Source: Caulobacter sp. (GTDB lineage Bacteria > Pseudomonadota > Alphaproteobacteria > Caulobacterales > Caulobacteraceae). Taken from it: a DNA stretch of 33,478 nucleotides. The notes under the pieces are model-generated. The model did not search any database, was not told where the DNA came from, and was given only the letters and a program-made list of their open reading frames with translations. The position numbers were made by a program, and so were the translations under genes. Location: assembly GCA_016125585.1 (NCBI GenBank), contig WGLL01000015.1, forward strand, positions 111,668-145,145, written 5' to 3'. This document shows positions 8,618 to 15,769 of this stretch, one piece after another (the first letter of the stretch is position 1; the number at the start of each line of letters is the position of its first letter).

Positions 8618-8645
8618 CTGAACCCTGCCTGAACGGTCGGTTCAG
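8618..8645. promoter_or_regulatory. Three CTGAAC/GTTCAG half-sites with 11-bp period
   Basis: CTGAAC occurs at 8618-8623 and 8629-8634, and its inverse GTTCAG at 8640-8645. Starts are exactly 11 bp apart with 5-nt spacers. Direct hexamer repeats once per helical turn are the usual site type of OmpR/PhoB-family response regulators. The cluster lies about 95-120 bp upstream of the RcnB-like start. The assignment to that gene and to that regulator class is inference. Confidence 0.5.
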
Positions 8646-8699
8646 GAAGGACGTTCCCGGTGTTGTGGCGGCGGCCCGGCGGCTCCTTTGGCGGACTCT

Positions 8700-9092
8700 C
8701 TATTTGCGCCGTGTATCGACCCAATCGCCGCAGCTCTTGCGATAGATATCGATTGCGCCGTTTGCGGTGGTGGCCACTGATTTCCCAAAGGCCTCGGCGG
8801 CCTGCTCGGCGTCCCACAGCCGATTATCGGCGAGATACTGGATCAGGGTGTTGGAGATCTGGTTGGCGGCGATGAAGTGTTCAACGCCGTTGGCGAGGTG
8901 AGGACAGACGCCGTCCTGGGTGTTCTCCGCGGTCTGGGCCAGTTCGAACTCGGCAAAGCCCTTCCCGGTTTCGGCTGTAATCTGGTCGCGCATGCTGATC
9001 GCCTGGTCCTTGGCGGCGCTCTGGGCAAACGCGCCGGCGGTGCAGGCCGAGAAGATCAGGGACAGGGCGGCAATTCTAACGGCTGCTTTCAC
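8700..9092 (-). CDS. Exported protein of unknown function, 130 aa
   Basis: I do not recognise the family. The product begins with a clear signal peptide (about residues 1-23, ending AFA), so it is periplasmic or secreted. The mature part is largely helical and charged, has two cysteines (C63 and C121) that could pair, and has no transmembrane segment. The start is GTG at 9092-9090, which places the signal peptide at the true N-terminus; GAGG lies about 8 bases upstream. The frame stays open further upstream, but that extension would bury the signal peptide. It lies in the same orientation as the RcnB-like gene, about 180 bp before it, with the half-site cluster in between. Confidence 0.7.
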   Translation of the reverse strand: MKAAVRIAALSLIFSACTAGAFAQSAAKDQAISMRDQITAETGKGFAEFELAQTAENTQDGVCPHLANGVEHFIAANQISNTLIQYLADNRLWDAEQAAEAFGKSVATTANGAIDIYRKSCGDWVDTRRK

Positions 9093-9388
9093 GGGGGAAC
9101 CCTCGTTGACGCAAACAGAGCCAACCGGCCGGGCGCGGCCTGTTCGCAGTTCACTCCAAAACGTTACGGGGACCGGGGGCTCTTCACACCCCCGAAAAGG
9201 GTGTGAACGCAACTCTACTTTTGTCTTACTCAGCCGCTAACGACCTGAAACTATTGGAGGAAAAAACGTGGAAAATACTGCAACGGCGTTCGCGGTTAAC
9301 CTTGCTTTCACGCGCGCGGCTCTTTGCTCGTATCCGTGATCAACACGAAACGACCGCCAGAACGCGGTCCAGCACGGGATACGGCGTC
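9093..9388. other. Gap between genes: hairpin and leader-like ORF
   Basis: This stretch separates the minus-strand 130-aa exported protein from the plus-strand Sel1-type gene. It contains a 9-bp perfect inverted repeat at 9183-9207 (TTCACACCC, 7-nt loop, GGGTGTGAA) and a 23-codon ORF with an excellent ribosome-binding site at 9268-9339, annotated separately. Composition dips locally around 9200-9270 (runs such as AACTCTACTTTTGTCTTAC), as expected of a promoter/leader, but I cannot assign firm -35/-10 elements. Confidence 0.5.
9268..9339 (+). CDS. Possible 23-aa leader peptide
   Basis: GTG at 9268 follows GGAGG (9256-9260) at a spacing of 7 bases, the best ribosome-binding site in this neighbourhood. 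It opens a 23-codon frame starting VENTATAFAVNLAFTRAA and ending at TGA 9337-9339. No comparable site precedes the 91-aa Sel1-type frame that begins 49 bp later in a different frame. It may be a leader or upstream ORF coupling translation, a small protein, or the remnant of a longer start lost by frameshift. The coding call is uncertain. Confidence 0.35.
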   Translation: MENTATAFAVNLAFTRAALCSYP

Positions 9389-9664
9389 ATGATGATGAGC
9401 CAGGAAACCGAGACCCACATGCCCCTGCCCCTGCCGGGGCCGGACACCTCGGGTGATGAGCTGTTCCGCATGGGCATGCTCTATTCGACCGGTCAGGGCG
9501 GCGCCCCGCTCGACTACGTCTCCGCGCACATGCTGTTCAATCTGGCGGCCATGCGCGGCTCGATGGAAGCCCGGCTGTACCGTAAGGAACTGAGCCAGGA
9601 GATGGCCTCCGACGAGGTCGCCGAAGCGCAGCGCCAGGCGCGGGAATGGCTGGCCCGGGCCTAG
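9389..9664 (+). CDS. Small Sel1-repeat-like protein, 91 aa
   Basis: The product is about 91 aa and carries one Sel1/TPR-like helical repeat: DELFRMGMLYSTGQGG followed by DYVSAHMLFNLAAMRG matches the A-x-x-x-L-G-x-x-Y-x-x-G-x-G...A-x-x-W/L-x-x-x-A-A pattern of Sel1 units. A charged helix ends the protein. Such repeats mediate protein-protein contacts. There is no signal peptide, so it is probably cytoplasmic. Three consecutive ATG codons (9389, 9392, 9395) are possible starts and none has a strong ribosome-binding site; the frame is open back to 9203, but that part does not look like protein. It lies 37 bp from the end of convergent hfsD; a role in holdfast production is unproven. Confidence 0.65.
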   Translation: MMMSQETETHMPLPLPGPDTSGDELFRMGMLYSTGQGGAPLDYVSAHMLFNLAAMRGSMEARLYRKELSQEMASDEVAEAQRQAREWLARA

Positions 9665-9701
9665 CCGTCGGTCCCGGCCGGAAACGGACCCTGAGGATGG
9701 C

Positions 9702-10463
9702 TCAGTTGGTCCGACCGTTCAGCGCATAGCTGAAGCCGAAGTCGATCGGGCTCAGGTCCCGGAAATACTGTTGAATGAAGAGGTTGGCCTCGGCCACGTC
9801 GCTTCGCGGCACATAGACGATGTCAAAGCGGCGCAGAGGCGCCAGATCCATGCCGCCGCGGGTCGAGCCCTTGAGCAGATCGACGGTGCGCATCATCGCC
9901 CGGCCATCCACGCCGCGCCGAAGAATGACCACGGATTTGCGCTTGGCGGTGGTCCTGAAGCCGCCGGCCTGGATGATGGCCTGCAAGGCATTGATATCCC
10001 CCGGCATGTCGTAGACGCCCGGTTTATCGACTTCCCCACCCACAAAGACCTTCAACGGCTGGGCGGTCTTGACCCCCACCAAAACCTGCGGACGCAGCAG
10101 CTGGCCGGCGTAGGCGTTGGACAGGGTCGCCTCCAACTCGGGCAGGGTGCGGTCGGCGACCATCACCGGTCCGATCAGGGGCAGAGCCAGCCGGCCGTCC
10201 GGCTGGATGACGCCGGTCTTGTTCAGCTCAGGCGCCGACGGAATGGTGATTTCCAGCTCGTCGCCCGGATAGACGCGATAGGGCGGCTCAGCATCGCTCC
10301 AGTCGGCATAGGGAATGTTGGGGAAGGCCTCTTCCCGGGCCGGACTCTCGGCCCGCTCCTTGTGTTTGCCGCCAAACGGCCAGAAGGACTGGGCGACCGC
10401 AGGACCCCCGGCGGCGAGCGCCGCGAGGCTGAAGGCAACGATCACAGTGCGGGCGCGGATCAT
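9702..10463 (-). CDS. hfsD: Holdfast polysaccharide export protein (Wza-like outer-membrane component)
   Basis: Outer-membrane/periplasmic polysaccharide export protein, 253 aa, that would form the exit channel for holdfast polysaccharide. A signal peptide (about 1-24, ending AVA) is followed by a polysaccharide-export domain (YRVYPGDELEITIPSAPELN through LRPQVLVGVK, about 62-130) and an SLBB-type domain (VFVGGEVDKPGVYDMP, about 138-190). I see no lipobox cysteine, unlike E. coli Wza. The ATG at 10463 has no clear Shine-Dalgarno sequence. Membership of the hfs cluster rests on its neighbours hfsA, hfsB and hfsC, in line with the Caulobacter crescentus holdfast locus. Here it is transcribed divergently from hfsA, sharing an 89-bp gap. 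Confidence 0.85.
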   Translation of the reverse strand: MIRARTVIVAFSLAALAAGGPAVAQSFWPFGGKHKERAESPAREEAFPNIPYADWSDAEPPYRVYPGDELEITIPSAPELNKTGVIQPDGRLALPLIGPVMVADRTLPELEATLSNAYAGQLLRPQVLVGVKTAQPLKVFVGGEVDKPGVYDMPGDINALQAIIQAGGFRTTAKRKSVVILRRGVDGRAMMRTVDLLKGSTRGGMDLAPLRRFDIVYVPRSDVAEANLFIQQYFRDLSPIDFGFSYALNGRTN

Positions 10464-10487
10464 GGGGCAAAAGTTAAGGAGAATGGG

Positions 10488-10500
10488 TAACGGACCGTTA
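10488..10500. promoter_or_regulatory. Palindrome in the hfsD/hfsA divergent promoter gap
   Basis: TAACGGACCGTTA is a perfect 13-bp dyad around a central A. It sits 25 bp upstream of the hfsD start and about 52 bp upstream of the hfsA start, where one bound factor could affect both. It contains TTAAC-type half-sites reminiscent of the CtrA motif, but not the TTAA-N7-TTAA spacing. Confidence 0.35.
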
Positions 10501-10552
10501 ACGGCGACGACCCGACTGTGCGGTCCTGACCAGAAGGGTTTCCTAGATTCGC

Positions 10553-12055
10553 ATGGCTGCCGCCAGTTCCTGGACGATGGTTGCTCACGACCCGCCGGCG
10601 CGCGCTGCGTGGGTGGGGCGACCGCGTTACGCCCCGTCCGATTTTGTAACCCTGCTCTGGCGAGAGACGGGGCTGATGGTCGCCGTCTTCCTGCTGATTT
10701 TCCTGATCGGCCTGGGCTTCGCCCTCACGCTCAAGAAGACCTACACCGCCGGCTCCAGCGTGCTGATCCAGCTGGGCCAGGAATATGTCTATGAGCCCAG
10801 GGCCGGTGACGCGGCCCGGGGGGCCGTGCCGGACACCGACGGCCTGGTCGCCTCCGAAACCGAAATCCTGATGAGCGGCCAGCTGCGGGAGCGGGTTCTG
10901 CGCAAGCTGGGGCTCGGCGTTGTCTATCCCAAGCTGGGCGCCAAATATGACCAGGCCGCGCCGGCGGAAAAGCCGCTGATCATGGCCAAGGCCGTGCAGG
11001 CGATGGGCGAGAGCATGAATGTCTCTGCCGCTCCGGCCAATCCGATCGTGCGGATCTCTTTCGAGCATGATGATCCGGTGATCGCGGCGAAGGTGTTGAA
11101 TACCTATTTGGAGGAATACCTCATTTACCGCCGGTCGGTCCTGATCCAGCCGGCCTCGCCCGTTCTCGAGCGCCAGCGGGTCCTTTTCGAAGAGCGACTG
11201 GCCGACGCCGACGCCGCCTATCAGGACTTCCTGGCGACCAACAACATCGGCGACTTCGCGGCCCAGAAGACCGGCCTCACCCAGACGATCGGCCAGCTGG
11301 AGGGGCAGAAATACACCATCGAGGCCTCCCTGCAGGAGCGGCAAGGGCGGCTTGCGTCCCTGGAAGCCCAGCTGGCGCAGATTTCACCCGAGATCGGTCT
11401 CTACCGCGACGCCAACACCAGCGACAGCGACAAGCTCGCCCAGCTGAAGCTGCAGCGTGAGGACCTGCTGAGCCGCTACAAGGCGGGCTCGCAGCCCGTG
11501 CTCGATGTCGAGGCCCAGATTCGTCAACTCGAGTCCGGAATGGCCTCTGGCCGCACCACCGCGCCGGGCGCCCGCAGGGTTGGCGTCAATCCGGTCTATC
11601 AGACCCTGCAGACCGAGAAGATCCAGCTCTCAGCCGAGATCGCGTCCCTGAAGAGCCTGCGCGACGCCAATCTTCAGCAGTATGAACAGGCGACCGCGCA
11701 GCTGCAGCGTTTCGCCGCCATCGAGCCGCAGTTTCAGGAACTCAGCAGCGACCGTGACCTGCTGCAAAACAATGTCCGGGACTTCTCGATGAAGGAGCAG
11801 CAGGATGAGGCGGCCCGGATGATCGCCGGGGAGACCAACGACAATATCCGCATCGTGCAGCGGGCCTCGCCCCCGGCCAAGGGCACCAGCCTGCGACGGC
11901 CCGTGCTGATCCTGGCCTTCCTGTTCGCCGGCTTTTCTGCACTCTGCGCGGGCCTTCTGCGGATGTTCCTGCGGCCCGGCATGCCGACGCCGGCCTCTGC
12001 CTCGCGCACGCTGGACCTGCCGGTCCTGGGTGCGGCGCCGCTGAAGGCGCGCTAG
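10553..12055 (+). CDS. hfsA: Holdfast chain-length/co-polymerase protein (Wzz/Wzc membrane domain)
   Basis: Inner-membrane polysaccharide co-polymerase, 500 aa, expected to couple polymerisation by HfsC with export through HfsD. It has a Wzz-type N-terminal membrane segment (about 41-60), then a periplasmic beta/alpha region beginning KKTYTAGSSVLIQLGQEYVY. A long coiled-coil section (about 210-420) contains the conserved PQFQELSSDRD element. A second membrane helix (about 450-470) precedes a short cytoplasmic tail. No kinase domain is fused; the kinase-like part is the separate hfsB gene 31 bp downstream. Start ATG 10553 is weakly supported by AGAAGGG about 12 bases upstream; ATG 10577 is an alternative. 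Confidence 0.85.
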   Translation: MAAASSWTMVAHDPPARAAWVGRPRYAPSDFVTLLWRETGLMVAVFLLIFLIGLGFALTLKKTYTAGSSVLIQLGQEYVYEPRAGDAARGAVPDTDGLVASETEILMSGQLRERVLRKLGLGVVYPKLGAKYDQAAPAEKPLIMAKAVQAMGESMNVSAAPANPIVRISFEHDDPVIAAKVLNTYLEEYLIYRRSVLIQPASPVLERQRVLFEERLADADAAYQDFLATNNIGDFAAQKTGLTQTIGQLEGQKYTIEASLQERQGRLASLEAQLAQISPEIGLYRDANTSDSDKLAQLKLQREDLLSRYKAGSQPVLDVEAQIRQLESGMASGRTTAPGARRVGVNPVYQTLQTEKIQLSAEIASLKSLRDANLQQYEQATAQLQRFAAIEPQFQELSSDRDLLQNNVRDFSMKEQQDEAARMIAGETNDNIRIVQRASPPAKGTSLRRPVLILAFLFAGFSALCAGLLRMFLRPGMPTPASASRTLDLPVLGAAPLKAR

Positions 12056-12086
12056 CGGACGTGATGCGGTAGGCTTTCAGGCGCAA

Positions 12087-12809
12087 GTGCGCGTGGCGAT
12101 TCGACGAATGGTGGACCTGAGCGGCGAAATGGGGGGGCTGTGGGCGTCGCTCGGCGCGCCCGCTCCCGGTCGTTCGCGCGTCGTTCAGTTCGTCGCCGCA
12201 CACCGGGGGGAGGGGACCTCGACGGTCGCCCGGGAATTCGCGCGCTTCGCCGCCCGGCGGGCGGGAAAGACCGTCTGGCTGGTTGATCTCGATCTGCACG
12301 CCTCACCGCAGCACGCCGCCATCGCCGCCGACCCCCAGCTCTACGGCCCCCTCGGCCCGGCGGTTTCGGCCAGTCCCGATGGCAGCACCTTTGTCACCGT
12401 CCAGCCGCCGTCGCGCAATGCGGAAGGCGTCGCCGTTCCCGACGCCCGCTATGTCGCCGCCCATGCGGTCGGCGAGGGGCGCTGGTGGGTCACCCGGTTT
12501 CGCAAGGAGGGGCTGAAGGGACGGCAGACGGTCCACATCCTGCCGGGCGCGGACTACTGGAACGCCCTGCGCAAACACGCCGACCTGGTCGTCATCGACA
12601 GCCCTGCCGCCGATCGCTCCCAGGCGGCCCTGACCGTCGCGCCCTTCATCGACCAGACTGTCCTGGTCGTCGCCGCCGACCAGCCGGACGTACGGTCCCC
12701 CGCCCAACTCCGGGACGCCATTGTCACTGCCGGCGGCCGCTGCGCCGGCGTCTTCTTCAACCGCGCCCGGGTGGAGCCTCCGGGATTTCTGCGGCGGATC
12801 CTCGGGTGA
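12087..12809 (+). CDS. hfsB: Holdfast kinase-like protein (BY-kinase/ParA fold, degenerate P-loop)
   Basis: Cytoplasmic P-loop-fold partner of HfsA, 240 aa. It shows a Walker A-like loop AAHRGEGTSTVAREFA (37-52), Walker A' VWLVDLDL (63-70) and Walker B-like LVVIDSP (167-173), the order found in bacterial tyrosine autokinases. The invariant Walker A lysine is missing: the loop reads GEGTS where active kinases have GEGKS. There is also no C-terminal tyrosine cluster (the protein ends PPGFLRRILG). It is therefore probably a regulatory or scaffolding pseudo-kinase; that is inference from the residues. Start GTG 12087. The stop overlaps the hfsC start (GTGA). Confidence 0.8.
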   Translation: MRVAIRRMVDLSGEMGGLWASLGAPAPGRSRVVQFVAAHRGEGTSTVAREFARFAARRAGKTVWLVDLDLHASPQHAAIAADPQLYGPLGPAVSASPDGSTFVTVQPPSRNAEGVAVPDARYVAAHAVGEGRWWVTRFRKEGLKGRQTVHILPGADYWNALRKHADLVVIDSPAADRSQAALTVAPFIDQTVLVVAADQPDVRSPAQLRDAIVTAGGRCAGVFFNRARVEPPGFLRRILG

Positions 12810-14083
12810 CGTCCGCCCCCTGGCAGGCCGCGATGCGCGGCGCCCAGGTTCCGGGCCGACACCGGGCGGACATGTTCGACTGGATGGCCTTCGCCATGGC
12901 GGTCTTCATCATCCTGGTGCACAGCCAGGGCTGGGTGATGCCGCTGGTGGGCGAGACCTTCGACGCCGCCAGTTCATCCCTGGTCCGCAATGCCTATCTT
13001 CCCGCCTACGCCGCCGGCATCGTGCTTTTCGCCATGAGTCTTGGCGAGTCGATCAAGGGACTCCTGAGGCAGCCCTTCCTGATCCTCATCATGGCGGTGG
13101 TCGCCGCCTCCATGCTCTGGTCCCTGTCGCCGGATGCGACCTTCCGGCGGATCATAGCCCTCTACGCCACCACCCTGGCCGGCGTGGTCATCGCCGCCCG
13201 CTATCGCTGGACGACCCTGGCGGAGGTCATGGCCGCGGCCTTCGCCATCATGGCTCTGGCCTGCCTGATCGCGGCGGTCGCCTTTCCGTCGATCGGCAAG
13301 ATGCAGGTGCTGTTTCCCGGCGCCTGGCGCGGGGTCTGGCTGGAGAAGAACGCCCTGGGCGGCAACATGGCCATGGGCTTCGCCATCCTCGCCGGCGCGG
13401 CCTTCCTGAATCCCAGGCGAGCCTGGCTGTGGGGCGGCTTTGCCGCGCTGGCGCTGGGTCTGGTGATCATGTCGACATCCAAGACCTCGCTGGTCTCGCT
13501 CGTTCTCGGGGCCGGAGCCATTGGCTTTGTCTGGCTGGTCCGGCGCGGGCCGGCGTCCGCGACGATGGCCACCTGGGCGGCGGTGTTCGGCGCCCTGTTG
13601 CTGGCGGGCTTTCTGCTTGTGGCGTCGGACGTCTTCCTCGGGCTGCTGGGCAAGGACGCCACCCTGACGGGTCGGACGAAGATCTGGGCGGCGGTCATGC
13701 GCCAGATCGAGCTGCGGCCGTGGACCGGCTATGGCTATGCGGCGGTCTGGGACGACAAGACCGGCTGGGGACCCCTGGCCTGGATCACCAAGGACGCCGG
13801 CTTTAAGGCGGGCCACGCCCACAACGCCTGGCTCGAGCAATGGCTGGGCATGGGTTATGTCGGTCTCGCGGCCTGGGGCCTGTTCTTCCTTCAGACGCTG
13901 GGATCGGCCATCGTCGCCGCCTTCCGCGACAAGGGCGCCTACCTGGCCCTGCCGTTCCTGGTCATCTACAGCCTGACCACCCTGACCGAGAGCTTTGCGG
14001 TCACCTACAACGACATGCGCTGGGTCATCTTTGTGGCTCTGGCGGTCAAGCTGGCCCTGCCGGATCGGGAGCTGGAGTCCTGA
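12806..14083 (+). CDS. hfsC: Holdfast polysaccharide polymerase (Wzy/O-antigen ligase family)
   Basis: Inner-membrane polymerase, 425 aa, expected to join lipid-linked repeat units on the periplasmic side. Multiple hydrophobic helices (about ten) run from residue 26 to the end. The large periplasmic loop carries the O-antigen ligase/polymerase signature GRTKIWAAVMRQIELRPWTG (about 288-307), GYGYAAVW, and HAHNAWLEQWLGMGYVGLAAW (about 336-356). The start is GTG 12806, overlapping the hfsB stop by 4 bp; ATG 12832 or 12871 are alternatives inside the gene. Its stop is only 4 bp from the stop of the convergent hfsH gene, with no terminator between. In C. crescentus a second polymerase outside this locus can partly replace HfsC; whether that holds here cannot be seen. 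Confidence 0.85.
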   Translation: MTSAPWQAAMRGAQVPGRHRADMFDWMAFAMAVFIILVHSQGWVMPLVGETFDAASSSLVRNAYLPAYAAGIVLFAMSLGESIKGLLRQPFLILIMAVVAASMLWSLSPDATFRRIIALYATTLAGVVIAARYRWTTLAEVMAAAFAIMALACLIAAVAFPSIGKMQVLFPGAWRGVWLEKNALGGNMAMGFAILAGAAFLNPRRAWLWGGFAALALGLVIMSTSKTSLVSLVLGAGAIGFVWLVRRGPASATMATWAAVFGALLLAGFLLVASDVFLGLLGKDATLTGRTKIWAAVMRQIELRPWTGYGYAAVWDDKTGWGPLAWITKDAGFKAGHAHNAWLEQWLGMGYVGLAAWGLFFLQTLGSAIVAAFRDKGAYLALPFLVIYSLTTLTESFAVTYNDMRWVIFVALAVKLALPDRELES

Positions 14084-14087
14084 GACT

Positions 14088-14837
14088 TCAGAGACCGGCC
14101 CTGGCCGCGCCTTCGGCCATGGTGACCACGTCGAATTCCGCGCCCGCCTGACTGGCCAGCCGCTCCAGCGCTTGCGGCGTGCAGCCCCAGGGCGAGGGCG
14201 CCTCGGCGACATCGTGGGTGTAGAGGATCAGCCAAGCCTTGCGTCGAGCCGCTTCAGCCATCCAGTGCTTGGCGCGCGCCTCGCCGTCTTCCCCCTCGAT
14301 GCCGACGGCCGGCAACTGGTTGGCGTCGGCGCCATCGGTGACCAGCCCGGCCTGAACGGTGCGAAGCGTCTTGAAGCGGCCGCCAAGCGCCCGCTTGGCG
14401 GCGAAGGACACGTCGCCATAGGGGTATGCGAAACTGACGGGTTGTGCAGCGCCTCGCGCGGCCAGGGCGAGGCTGTTGCGGTCGACATCGGCGGTGATCG
14501 CGGCCTGGTCGGCCTGTCCACAATCAAGGTGTGAATAGGTATGGCAGGCGACCTCATGGCCGGCAGAGGCCAGCCGCCGGGCGTCCTCGCTGGAGCCGTA
14601 TCGGCCCATCGGACCGTCGCCATCCTCCAGCCCCGCGCAGATATAGAAGGTCCCGCGCAGGCCGGCCTCTTCCAGCACCCGGGCGCCGGTGAGCGCGGCG
14701 GAGGCCGGGACGTCGTCGAAGCTGAAGGTCAGCATCGGCCGGTCCAGCACGAGCCGAAGCGGCTTGCGATAGGCCAGGCGGGTATAGCGACGGCGCAGTT
14801 TGCCCCTCAACGACCGGTCGGCGGAATAGGCTTCCAT
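14088..14837 (-). CDS. hfsH: Holdfast polysaccharide N-deacetylase (NodB/CE4 domain)
   Basis: Predicted metal-dependent deacetylase that removes acetyl groups from N-acetylglucosamine units of holdfast polysaccharide, a change linked in C. crescentus to adhesion and cohesion of the holdfast. The protein is 249 aa with the NodB homology core: motif 1 LTFSFDDVP (D41, D42), motif 2 HTYSH (metal ligands H99 and H103), motif 3 FAYPYGDVS, and a late LYTHDV carrying H208. There is no evident signal peptide, so a cytoplasmic or membrane-associated site is likely. The start ATG (14837-14835) overlaps the hfsG stop as TGATG, so it is translated last in the hfsEFGH operon. All key residues are present. 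Confidence 0.87.
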   Translation of the reverse strand: MEAYSADRSLRGKLRRRYTRLAYRKPLRLVLDRPMLTFSFDDVPASAALTGARVLEEAGLRGTFYICAGLEDGDGPMGRYGSSEDARRLASAGHEVACHTYSHLDCGQADQAAITADVDRNSLALAARGAAQPVSFAYPYGDVSFAAKRALGGRFKTLRTVQAGLVTDGADANQLPAVGIEGEDGEARAKHWMAEAARRKAWLILYTHDVAEAPSPWGCTPQALERLASQAGAEFDVVTMAEGAARAGL

Positions 14838-15769
14838 CACACCACCTCGGCATAGAGGGCGGCGCGGTAGAGGCGCATGGAAAAGGCTCGCAATCCCACC
14901 GGCAGGGCCCGTGACAGGGCGGCAAGACGGGCGGCGCGACGAAGCAGGGTGCGGCCCGGCAAGCGGCTCAGAATCCTGGCGACCCTGAAGCTGGCATAGC
15001 CGGCAACGACGTCGGGATGGCCCTCGACGACGCGGGCGAAATTGGCCGCCGACTGTTCGTATTTCCGGGCCAGGGTCTCGGCGGTGTCGAGGCCAAGGTG
15101 GCTCGCGGGAATGTGCGGATGATGCACAGGCCAGCGCCGCGCGACCCGCATCGCCCATTCGACGTCTTCCCAGCCCCAACCGGTAAAGGCCTCGTCGAAG
15201 GCGACGGCCTCAAACACCTCGCGCCGAACCAGCAGGTTGGAGGTGAAGACATGCTTTTCGGGGCACAGCCGGCGCTGTTCGGCAGCGAGGCAATCGCTGC
15301 GCAGGGCCATGGCGCGGTGGAGGGCGAAGCGCCGATCACGCGGCGTCCGGTCCAGGGAGAAGCCGCCAAAGGCGACGCCGGGGTCTTCCGTTTCGATCAG
15401 CGTCAGCCAGTCGGCCAGGAAGCGGTCGTGGTCCGGCAACATGTCGGCGTCGAGGAACAGGAAATGGTCGGCGCGGGCTTCGGCGGTCAGCCGGTTGCGC
15501 CCCCGGGCCCGGCCGACGTTGGCCGCCAGTCTGACGAAGCGGCAGGGCGTCCCGAGGGTCTGAACCGCCTCGGCGACGCGCATCGCCAGGGCGGCGTCGC
15601 GACCACCGTCATCCAGCAGGACGATCTCGACGTTCTGGCCCTGGTCCGCCAGTTCCTTGATCAGTGGAACCGGTTCATCGCCTAAAAACGGGATCAGGAT
15701 GGACAGCCGGGGCCTGGCCCGAGTCCAGGCGGCGTTCTCGATCGTCCAGTCGCTGGCGGGCGCAGTCAT
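14837..15769 (-). CDS. hfsG: Holdfast glycosyltransferase, GT2 family
   Basis: Cytoplasmic glycosyltransferase, 310 aa, expected to extend the lipid-linked repeat unit started by HfsE. The GT-A fold opens with RLSILIPFLGD (21-31) and VEIVLLDDGG (47-56). The metal-binding DxD motif is FLFLDADM (D107-A-D109). A galactosyltransferase-type C-terminal motif, FTGWGWEDVEWAMRVARR (195-212), carries the likely catalytic acidic pair. Start ATG at 15769 overlaps the hfsF stop by 4 bp (ATGA) and the stop overlaps the hfsH start, so it is coupled on both sides. The open frame continues upstream to about 16624, but only as a shadow of hfsF. The sugar it transfers cannot be read from the sequence. Confidence 0.86.
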   Translation of the reverse strand: MTAPASDWTIENAAWTRARPRLSILIPFLGDEPVPLIKELADQGQNVEIVLLDDGGRDAALAMRVAEAVQTLGTPCRFVRLAANVGRARGRNRLTAEARADHFLFLDADMLPDHDRFLADWLTLIETEDPGVAFGGFSLDRTPRDRRFALHRAMALRSDCLAAEQRRLCPEKHVFTSNLLVRREVFEAVAFDEAFTGWGWEDVEWAMRVARRWPVHHPHIPASHLGLDTAETLARKYEQSAANFARVVEGHPDVVAGYASFRVARILSRLPGRTLLRRAARLAALSRALPVGLRAFSMRLYRAALYAEVV

